Program-made: the position numbers and the translations under genes
Part shown: piece by piece, positions 5,838 to 11,149 of the stretch
Layout of the letters: every line of letters starts with the position of its first letter
Position numbering within the stretch: the stretch's first letter is position 1
Source of the DNA: DAOVDI01 sp965373045
GTDB lineage: Bacteria; Acidobacteriota; Aminicenantia; Aminicenantales; Aminicenantaceae
NCBI GenBank assembly: GCA_965373045.1
Contig: CBDVEQ010000082.1
Coordinates: 1 to 11,149 of the forward strand
Reading direction: 5' to 3'
DNA length: 11,149 bases
The notes under the pieces: model-generated
Told to the model about the DNA's origin: nothing
Database searches by the model: none
What the model saw: only the letters and a program-made list of their open reading frames with translations

Positions 5838-8132
5838 ATGAATAAGAGTAAAAAAACGGCTCAGTCAGGACCCCGGCCCAAACAATTTAAAAAAAAGAGA
5901 GAGTTTGGCTCTGAAATCGCTGGAGTCATTTTTCTGTTTATCGGCCTTATTTTTATACTGAGCCTTGCCAGCTATAATGCTCAAGATCCATCCTGGGCAC
6001 ATGCCGCTTCCTCAGGACAGAAGATCAATAATTTTGTCGGTAAAGCCGGGGCATCCATATCTGAAGCTTCCCTCCAGGTTTTAGGCCTTACTTCCTTTAT
6101 ACTCACATTCGCTTTTTTCTATCTTGGTGTCCGGCTTATCCGGACCAGAGAAAATCCTCATCTAGCTCTCAGGATCATCCGCATCTTTTTCCTGCTTCTG
6201 CTCCTGTCTTCGCTTTTTGCTATTGTTTTTGGCAAAATATCCTGGCGAGGCGCTGATATTCCTGCGGGAGGACTGACAGGAGACCTCTGTGTATCGTTTC
6301 TCACGAGGATTTTTAATCATATTGGTACGGTTCTGATCCTTATTGTTTTGCTGATTCTTTTCATTCTGTTCACTACACATCTTTCCGTTAAAAAGATCGC
6401 CCTGGCCTTGTCCTGGCCGTTTGAATTTTCTTTTCAGAAAGTTAAGATCCAAATCTCGCACTATCAGAAAGCAAAAAACCGGGAAAAGAAACGCAGAAAA
6501 GTCATGGAAAAACATCTCGGCCCAAAAAAAGAAGATCTGAACCTGCAAAAAGAGAAAAAATCAAAGAGTAAAGGAAAAGACCGAAAAACCACTGTAGTCA
6601 TTTCTCCCAAAAAACCCCCTGCACAAAAGAATCTGCCATTCAAGGATCTCCAAAAAAAAGGCGGCTATCAACTCCCTCCTTTCAGCCTGCTGGATAAAAG
6701 TAAAGCAGCAGAACAGATAGATAAAAACGAATTGTTCGAGAAAAAACAGCTCATAGAAGAAAAACTGCAGCAGTTTGGCGTGACCGGAGAAGTCCGGCAG
6801 TATCACCCCGGTCCGATCATCACGACATACGAATTTTTCCCCGATGCCGGGATCAAGGTTAACCAGGTAGCAAATCTGGCTGAGGAAGTATCCCTGGCAC
6901 TTGCCGCTATCTCTGTACGTATACACAGGATAGCGGGAAAATCTTCCCTGGGTATCGAAGTGCCTAATAACCAGAAGGAATTTATCAAAATACGTGAGGT
7001 TATTGAATCCAGAGAATTTCAGGATTCAGAATCGAAGCTGACCTATGCCCTCGGAAAAACCGTTCACGGCGAGGTCTTCATCACAGACCTGACTAAAATG
7101 CCGCATCTTCTTCTTGCGGGGGCAACCGGGACTGGAAAGAGTGTCGCCCTCAATGCCCTGATAGCAAGTATCCTCTATAAGGCAACACCCGAGGAAGTCA
7201 AGCTGATCCTCATTGACCCCAAACGAATCGAGCTTTCTATATATGAAGGAATCCCGCATCTCCTCTGTCCGGTCCTGAAAGACGCAAGAAAGGCCGAAGC
7301 TGTTCTTTTAGACGCTATCAAAAAAATGGATAAGCGGTACAAAAGGCTCAGCCTGTATAATGTCAGAAATATTCAGCAGTACAACCAGATGGTCAAAAAT
7401 ATCCGGGAAGACCGCAGGAGAAAAATGACAGAGGAAGAAATAGAGCAATTAAAACCTATCCCTTATATCATTATCATCATTGATGAGATAGCTGAATTGA
7501 TGATGGCCGGAAAAAAGGAAATAAACTTTTGCATATCCCGGCTGGCTCAACTTGCACGAGCCGTAGGCATTCATCTTGTTATGGCAACACAGAGGCCTTC
7601 TGTTGACGTTATCACCGGAACCATTAAAAGCAATTTTTCCAGCCGCATCGCATTCCGTGTCCCCACAAAAATTGATTCCCGTGTTATTATCGACACCATT
7701 GGGGCAGATAAACTTCTTGGTGACGGAGATATGCTCTTCATCCCACCCAATTATCCCAAGGTAACACGTCTTCACGGTTCGTTTATCACACCTTCCGAAG
7801 TCAATAGGCTTATCAGATTCGTTAAAGACCAGGAAGCTCCTTTGTACGATGACAGGCTGATCGAGGTCATCAACAAACCGTTGATCGCTCTGAAAGAAGA
7901 AGAAACCGACAAAGACCCGATGTTTGAGAAGGCGGTCGAGCTGGTGCTCCTGACCGGTCAAGCCTCTACTTCCTATCTGCAGAGAAAATTGAGGCTGGGG
8001 TACGCCCGTGCAGCTAGAATCGTGGATCAGATGGAGCAGGAAGGAATTCTAGGACCGGTAGATGGGAGCAAGCCAAGAGAGATTCTGGTCGACCCTCAAG
8101 CTTATCTGCGCAAAATCCGAGACGAAGAATAA
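5838..8132 (+). CDS. ftsK: DNA translocase FtsK (FtsK/SpoIIIE family)
   Basis: FtsK is a septum-anchored hexameric ATPase that pumps chromosomal DNA toward the dif site and activates XerCD recombination to resolve dimers during division. The 764 residues show four membrane segments (about 26-44, 80-100, 112-132 and 160-180), then a lysine-rich linker to about residue 270. That linker is much shorter than in E. coli FtsK. The RecA-like motor follows, with Walker A GATGTGKS (428-435) and a Walker B run ending in Asp549-Glu550. The gamma winged-helix domain (about 693-757; LRLGYARAARIVDQMEQEG) is complete, so sequence-directed translocation is expected. I chose ATG 5838; an earlier GTG at 5802 lies inside the promoter and cannot be transcribed from it. 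No Shine-Dalgarno sequence precedes 5838, in keeping with a leaderless message. The gene converges with the dehydrogenase gene downstream. Confidence 0.96.
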   Translation: MNKSKKTAQSGPRPKQFKKKREFGSEIAGVIFLFIGLIFILSLASYNAQDPSWAHAASSGQKINNFVGKAGASISEASLQVLGLTSFILTFAFFYLGVRLIRTRENPHLALRIIRIFFLLLLLSSLFAIVFGKISWRGADIPAGGLTGDLCVSFLTRIFNHIGTVLILIVLLILFILFTTHLSVKKIALALSWPFEFSFQKVKIQISHYQKAKNREKKRRKVMEKHLGPKKEDLNLQKEKKSKSKGKDRKTTVVISPKKPPAQKNLPFKDLQKKGGYQLPPFSLLDKSKAAEQIDKNELFEKKQLIEEKLQQFGVTGEVRQYHPGPIITTYEFFPDAGIKVNQVANLAEEVSLALAAISVRIHRIAGKSSLGIEVPNNQKEFIKIREVIESREFQDSESKLTYALGKTVHGEVFITDLTKMPHLLLAGATGTGKSVALNALIASILYKATPEEVKLILIDPKRIELSIYEGIPHLLCPVLKDARKAEAVLLDAIKKMDKRYKRLSLYNVRNIQQYNQMVKNIREDRRRKMTEEEIEQLKPIPYIIIIIDEIAELMMAGKKEINFCISRLAQLARAVGIHLVMATQRPSVDVITGTIKSNFSSRIAFRVPTKIDSRVIIDTIGADKLLGDGDMLFIPPNYPKVTRLHGSFITPSEVNRLIRFVKDQEAPLYDDRLIEVINKPLIALKEEETDKDPMFEKAVELVLLTGQASTSYLQRKLRLGYARAARIVDQMEQEGILGPVDGSKPREILVDPQAYLRKIRDEE

Positions 8133-8206
8133 AGGGGCAAATCTTTCTTACAATCTACATACTTATAGCCTAAATCACTGGGGGTTTATTAAGATGTCCT
8201 CGAATT

Positions 8207-9313
8207 TTATGAATAATCCAGTAAAGAGGCGACATAGTCAGCAATCGGAAGACAACACGTCAAACCCGGGGAGTCGATCCCGATCAAATTGATGAAACCA
8301 GAGTATCCCTTTTCCTTTTCGTTGGAGATGACAAAATCTCTCTCCGGTTCATCCACTCCCTGTAATGCCGACCTGATACCGCTTTTGTCAGGCCAGATAT
8401 CCGCATAATCAATATCCAAATAGGATCGGATGGAATCGAAAAATTCTCTGTGATAAGTATCATCCACCTTATAATCGATCCTGTCCACATGATAGAAATT
8501 GGGGCCGAAGCAAAGCTCCCCATTGAGATTTGTTAAAGTATGAATACCGAGATGAGCGCTTTCCGCATCTGGAAGAGGATATATCAGCCGCTCAATGTCT
8601 CTGTATCGGGATGTCCTGTAATAATCCCCTTTGTTCCAGTGAAGCGTATACCGGAAGGCGGCAGGATCTATTCCCGTCATAGCGCAAACACGGTCGCTCC
8701 ATAGCCCGGCCGAATTAACTACGATCGGAGCCGATATCCGGTAATCCGTATTTCTGAATGACAGGAGATATCCATCTGTTTCCTGTCGAATGGATTCCAC
8801 TTTACTGTTATACGAGATCACAGCACCGTTTTTTCCAGCCAGCTGGGCTAAAGTTTTCATCACCCGATGAGAGTCCAAGATACCTGTTGAAGGCACCCAG
8901 AGAGCTGCACTGGCTTTAAAATAAGGCTCCATACTCTGTACTCTGCTGGAAGAAAGGATCTCAAGGCCTTTCACTCCGTTGGTCAGCCCATTCCGTAAAA
9001 GAATTTCAAGAGAGGATTTCTGATCCGGCTTCTCGGCAACCACCAGTTTTCCGCACCTCTTATGCGGAATGTCATGTCTTTTTAAAAATGTGTAGAGATC
9101 CTTATTTCCCTGAACACAGAATCTGGCTTTCAAGCTATTCTTTTCATAATAGATTCCGCTGTGGATAACCTCGCTGTTTCGGCTTGAAGCATGTTGACCA
9201 AAAGTCTTTTCTTTCTCGACAATAATAACATCTCTGAACAAGCGGGACAGCTTTTCTGCAACAGCTAAGCCGACAATCCCTGCTCCGATGACAACGATAT
9301 CGACTCTATCCAT
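8207..9313 (-). CDS. FAD-dependent oxidoreductase, L-2-hydroxyglutarate dehydrogenase-like
   Basis: The 368-residue protein is a DAO-superfamily flavoenzyme. The N-terminus has the FAD dinucleotide motif GAGIVG (10-15) and the ribose-binding Glu33 in VEKE. SSRNSEVIHSGIYY (43-56) is the signature of L-2-hydroxyglutarate dehydrogenase (LhgO/L2HGDH). The C-terminal GIDSPGLT matches the family's second FAD-contact region. Known members oxidise L-2-hydroxyglutarate to 2-oxoglutarate and pass the electrons to the quinone pool at the membrane, removing a side product of central metabolism. A related 2-hydroxyacid or glycerol-3-phosphate-type substrate is possible. The start is well supported by AAGGAG five bases before the ATG. 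The gene is divergent from the ECF sigma gene and convergent with ftsK; the 74 bases between the two stops (8133-8206) show no obvious terminator. No partner gene for 2-hydroxyglutarate metabolism is nearby. Confidence 0.87.
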   Translation of the reverse strand: MDRVDIVVIGAGIVGLAVAEKLSRLFRDVIIVEKEKTFGQHASSRNSEVIHSGIYYEKNSLKARFCVQGNKDLYTFLKRHDIPHKRCGKLVVAEKPDQKSSLEILLRNGLTNGVKGLEILSSSRVQSMEPYFKASAALWVPSTGILDSHRVMKTLAQLAGKNGAVISYNSKVESIRQETDGYLLSFRNTDYRISAPIVVNSAGLWSDRVCAMTGIDPAAFRYTLHWNKGDYYRTSRYRDIERLIYPLPDAESAHLGIHTLTNLNGELCFGPNFYHVDRIDYKVDDTYHREFFDSIRSYLDIDYADIWPDKSGIRSALQGVDEPERDFVISNEKEKGYSGFINLIGIDSPGLTCCLPIADYVASLLDYS

Positions 9314-9318
9314 ACTTT

Positions 9319-9324
9319 CTCCTT
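9319..9324 (-). promoter_or_regulatory. ribosome binding site of the 2-hydroxyglutarate dehydrogenase-like gene
   Basis: Read on the minus strand, AAGGAG lies five bases before the ATG that ends at 9313. It is one of the two clear Shine-Dalgarno sequences in the window and confirms the start. Confidence 0.8.
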
Positions 9325-9335
9325 ATTATGCATAA

Positions 9336-9365
9336 ATAATAGCATGGAATTTGGAGCGACATCAA
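9336..9365 (-). promoter_or_regulatory. extended -10 promoter of the dehydrogenase-like gene
   Basis: On the minus strand, TTGATG (9360-9365), an 18-base spacer and TATTAT (9336-9341) match consensus at 4 of 6 and 5 of 6 positions. TGC directly before TATTAT supplies an extended -10 element. Transcription would begin near 9329, about 16 bases before the start codon. The ten-base palindrome TTATGCATAA (9326-9335) covers this start point. Confidence 0.55.
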
Positions 9366-9385
9366 AGACCATAAAATGGAACATC

Positions 9386-9414
9386 TTGTTTTTCGCCCTA
9401 TGAGTTTATATAAT
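9386..9414 (+). promoter_or_regulatory. promoter of the ECF sigma factor gene
   Basis: TTGTTT (9386-9391), a 17-base spacer and a perfect TATAAT (9409-9414) form a sigma70-type promoter with a weak -35. Transcription would begin near 9421, very close to either candidate start codon (GTG 9423 or ATG 9435). It looks like a housekeeping promoter rather than an ECF-type autoregulated one. Confidence 0.55.
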
Positions 9415-9434
9415 GAGTTAAAGTGATAGAGTCA

Positions 9435-9923
9435 ATGACCGACATCGAACTTGATGAGATTATTACGAAATACAGGCCCATTATTACATTCAAAGTTAAA
9501 AAATCCATTGGAGGCCAGACTCCGGATTGGGAAGATATCGCTAATGAGATCATCACATATGTCATTGATAAGGTAAAAAGCGGGGAATTTCGCGGGGAAT
9601 CATCCATAGGCACCTATATTTTTACAATTACAAAACGCAGGATAATTGATCATATTCGGGGAAAAAGCAAAATTCTCAGACACGCCCCGGAAGTAAATCC
9701 GTTCCCTCAGCCGCATGTATATTTTGAAAACAAAGAAAAAGCAGGGACTCTAGCGAATGCCATCGAAAGTTTAAAACCTAAGTACAAAGAAATCCTTTAT
9801 CTTTATTATTACAAAGATCTAAGCCGAGAAGAAGTTGCTCAAAAACTGGGAATTCCCCCAAACCGCGTCAGTGAACGCGTCAATTATGCACAGAAGCTTT
9901 TAAAGAAGATTTTAAAGCCGTGA
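9435..9923 (+). CDS. ECF-type RNA polymerase sigma factor
   Basis: The 162-residue protein has just the two conserved domains of an extracytoplasmic-function sigma factor. Region 2 (about residues 9-78) includes DWEDIANEII, FRGESSIGTYIFTITKRRIIDHIR and its -10-recognition helix. Region 4 (about 106-160) includes IESLKPKYKEILYLYYYKDLS and the helix-turn-helix EEVAQKLGIPPNRVSERVNYA, which reads the -35 element. It would direct RNA polymerase to stress- or envelope-responsive promoters once freed from its anti-sigma factor, encoded 62 bases downstream. The start is uncertain: ATG 9435 fits the family, but an in-frame GTG at 9423 would add four residues (MIES). Neither has a good ribosome binding site, and the predicted transcription start is almost at the GTG. 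The ECF subgroup cannot be assigned by eye. Confidence 0.9.
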   Translation: MTDIELDEIITKYRPIITFKVKKSIGGQTPDWEDIANEIITYVIDKVKSGEFRGESSIGTYIFTITKRRIIDHIRGKSKILRHAPEVNPFPQPHVYFENKEKAGTLANAIESLKPKYKEILYLYYYKDLSREEVAQKLGIPPNRVSERVNYAQKLLKKILKP

Positions 9924-9985
9924 TTTTTTCAATTTTTCATGTTTTATTCGACTAAAATGATGAAGGTTTTAAAAAGGCGAAAATT

Positions 9986-10630
9986 ATGAAAAAATGCAAC
10001 AACGAAAGTAAAATCGATGATTACCTGCTCAACCGAATAAGCGAGGACGAACGGGAAAGTTTTGAAATTCATTATTTTTCCTGTCCTGTTTGCTTTGAAA
10101 AAATTGTTGAACGAAATGAATTGATCTCTGTTATCAAAGATAAAGGCCATATTATCTTTAAAGACATACAGGCGCCTGTGCAAGAAAGGAAACCTTCTAT
10201 TCTTGAAAGCATTACTGCCCTCATCTCTCCTAAACAATGGGCTGTTGCCGCTGTTTCGGCAGCACTTATTTTTGTTATAGCTATAGGCTTCATCCCGAAC
10301 TTAAAAAAACAGAGCCCTCAATTTTTTATAAATGACGATCTTGTCAGAGGAGAATCCATCACACTGATATCCCCTGTCATAAATATTGATTCAGTTCCGG
10401 ATCAATTCACCTGGAAAAATGCCGGGAAGGATGTCGAATACAAAATCTATATCTATAACTCCTATCCACTCTGGACCGCTACCACCAAAAACACATCTAT
10501 CACACTGCCCGAGGCAGTACAGTCCAAAATGGTTCCCGGAGAAAAGTATTCCTGGCAGGTAAAATCATTCTCTCCAGAAGGGACATTGATCGCGGTGTCG
10601 AGAAAGGTTCAGTTCCAGATCATCAACTAA
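9986..10630 (+). CDS. membrane anti-sigma factor with ZAS zinc-binding motif and periplasmic beta-sandwich-like domain
   Basis: This 214-residue protein is the likely partner of the sigma factor just upstream. The cytoplasmic N-terminus carries the anti-sigma zinc motif HX3CX2C (His29, Cys33, Cys36; HYFSCPVC), known to clamp ECF sigma factors. A single membrane helix spans about residues 85-104 (WAVAAVSAALIFVIAIGF). The periplasmic part (about 110-214) is rich in alternating hydrophobic residues with FTWKNAGKDVEYKIYIY and PGEKYSWQVKSFSPEG, resembling a fibronectin type III or Ig-like fold. I infer that this domain senses an envelope signal or binds a protein partner. AAGG lies eight bases before the ATG. 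No regulated-proteolysis genes are nearby. The gene ends 22 bases before the convergent RicT gene. The family is certain from the motif; the function of the outer domain is not. Confidence 0.85.
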   Translation: MKKCNNESKIDDYLLNRISEDERESFEIHYFSCPVCFEKIVERNELISVIKDKGHIIFKDIQAPVQERKPSILESITALISPKQWAVAAVSAALIFVIAIGFIPNLKKQSPQFFINDDLVRGESITLISPVINIDSVPDQFTWKNAGKDVEYKIYIYNSYPLWTATTKNTSITLPEAVQSKMVPGEKYSWQVKSFSPEGTLIAVSRKVQFQIIN

Positions 10631-10652
10631 CACCTGAATTATCCACTAAAAT

Positions 10653-11149
10653 TTAGTCTTCGACTTTTTCATCGTTTGCATACATTCTGCCCATGCTTTC
10701 ATCTTCGAAAGCCAAACAACACATGAGGCGGCCACAAAGACCCGATATCTTAGTTGGGTTGATCGCGATCTTTTGTTTTTTTGCTTTTTGGATGGTTACA
10801 GGTTCGAAATTATTCATGAAGCTGAAACAGCAAAGCACTCTACCACAAACACCTATGCCGCCGATCATTTTTGCTTCATCTCTTACACCGATCTGACGCA
10901 TTTCTATCCGCATTTTGAATTCTTTTGCCATGTCCTTAACAAGAATTCTGAAATCGACACGGCCATCCGCCGTGTAATAAAATATCCCTTTTTTTTCATT
11001 AAAAAAATACCGGACCCTGACAAGTTTCATTGAAAGATTCCTGGCTATTATCCTCTGGAGACAAAAATCAAAAGCAATTTTCTCCTTGTCTTTCAGCCAG
11101 TTGAATTTTTCCATGTCTTCCTGATTAGCCTTCCGGATCACCTTGGGCT
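10653..11149 (-). CDS. ricT: RicT/PSP1 family protein, 5' end outside window
   Basis: The frame is open to the right edge, so the start lies beyond 11149; the GTG codon at 11139-11141 is internal (preceded in frame by Pro-Lys, as in family members with PxKVIRKA). The visible 164 residues match the PSP1 domain of RicT (B. subtilis YaaT): KVIRKANQEDMEKF, MKLVRVRYFF, FYYTADGRVDFRILVKDMA, RIEMRQIGVRDEAKM, then GVCGRVLCC and SGLCGRLMCCLAFE. The paired cysteine motifs fit the known role of RicT as an iron-sulfur-carrying part of the RicAFT complex, which helps RNase Y process mRNAs in Firmicutes; the role outside that group is less clear. Oddly, the protein stops about 20 residues after the last cysteine pair, where most homologues I recall continue for several dozen residues. 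It converges with the anti-sigma gene. Confidence 0.92.
   Translation of the reverse strand, partial: PKVIRKANQEDMEKFNWLKDKEKIAFDFCLQRIIARNLSMKLVRVRYFFNEKKGIFYYTADGRVDFRILVKDMAKEFKMRIEMRQIGVRDEAKMIGGIGVCGRVLCCFSFMNNFEPVTIQKAKKQKIAINPTKISGLCGRLMCCLAFEDESMGRMYANDEKVED

Noticed and set aside
7449..7961. Minus-strand open frame of 170 codons opposite ftsK
   Set aside because: It lies wholly within the FtsK motor domain, has no ribosome binding site or family motif, and is explained as a shadow of ftsK.
8133..8206. Gap between ftsK and the convergent dehydrogenase gene, searched for a terminator, tRNA or small gene
   Set aside because: No stem with a T-run, no tRNA-like fold and no plausible coding sequence were visible; it is left unassigned.
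10645..10657. ACTAAA-A-TTTAGT inverted repeat between the convergent anti-sigma and ricT genes, considered as a bidirectional terminator
   Set aside because: There is only one base between the arms, so it cannot form a hairpin, and the sequence is AT-only in its core.

Overview
The window is a bacterial chromosome segment, mostly housekeeping genes mixed with transport, peptidase and envelope-signalling genes. Each of nine protein-coding genes has a recognisable family. I see no rRNA, tRNA, CRISPR array, insertion sequence or phage module. The FtsK, RsmA/KsgA and RicT homologues, the sigma70-like promoter boxes, a lipoprotein signal and an ECF sigma/anti-sigma pair point to a double-membraned bacterium. 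The mix of PD40 beta-propeller proteins, an S9 peptidase lipoprotein and an anti-sigma factor with a beta-sandwich periplasmic domain resembles Acidobacteriota, especially Aminicenantia-like lineages. That placement is an inference from gene style, not from a marker comparison.

Layout. Positions 1-389 hold the C-terminal end of a TolB-like PD40 propeller protein cut by the window edge. Positions 469-2660 hold a two-gene unit: a glutamate/dicarboxylate-type cation symporter and a radical SAM/SPASM-type enzyme, whose start overlaps the symporter stop (ATGA). Positions 2811-3593 encode the 16S rRNA dimethyltransferase RsmA/KsgA, whose proposed promoter carries a perfect dyad in its spacer. Positions 3823-5730 encode a predicted lipoprotein peptidase of family S9. 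Positions 5838-8132 encode the DNA translocase FtsK, with a promoter so close to the start codon that the mRNA looks leaderless. On the minus strand, 8207-9313 encodes an FAD-dependent L-2-hydroxyglutarate dehydrogenase-like oxidoreductase. It is divergent from an ECF sigma factor (to 9923), which is followed by a ZAS-type anti-sigma factor (9986-10630). The window closes with a convergent, edge-truncated RicT/PSP1 gene on the minus strand, whose C-terminus is unusually short.

Working together: the sigma factor and anti-sigma factor are the clearest functional pair, a membrane-spanning switch that should transduce an envelope signal. The symporter and radical SAM enzyme are translationally linked and probably co-expressed, but no known pathway joins them. 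The other genes look like independent transcription units. No single stretch is plainly a new defence or mobile system. The most interesting points are the symporter/radical SAM pairing, the probable leaderless ftsK start, the operator-like dyad before rsmA and the shortened RicT homologue.
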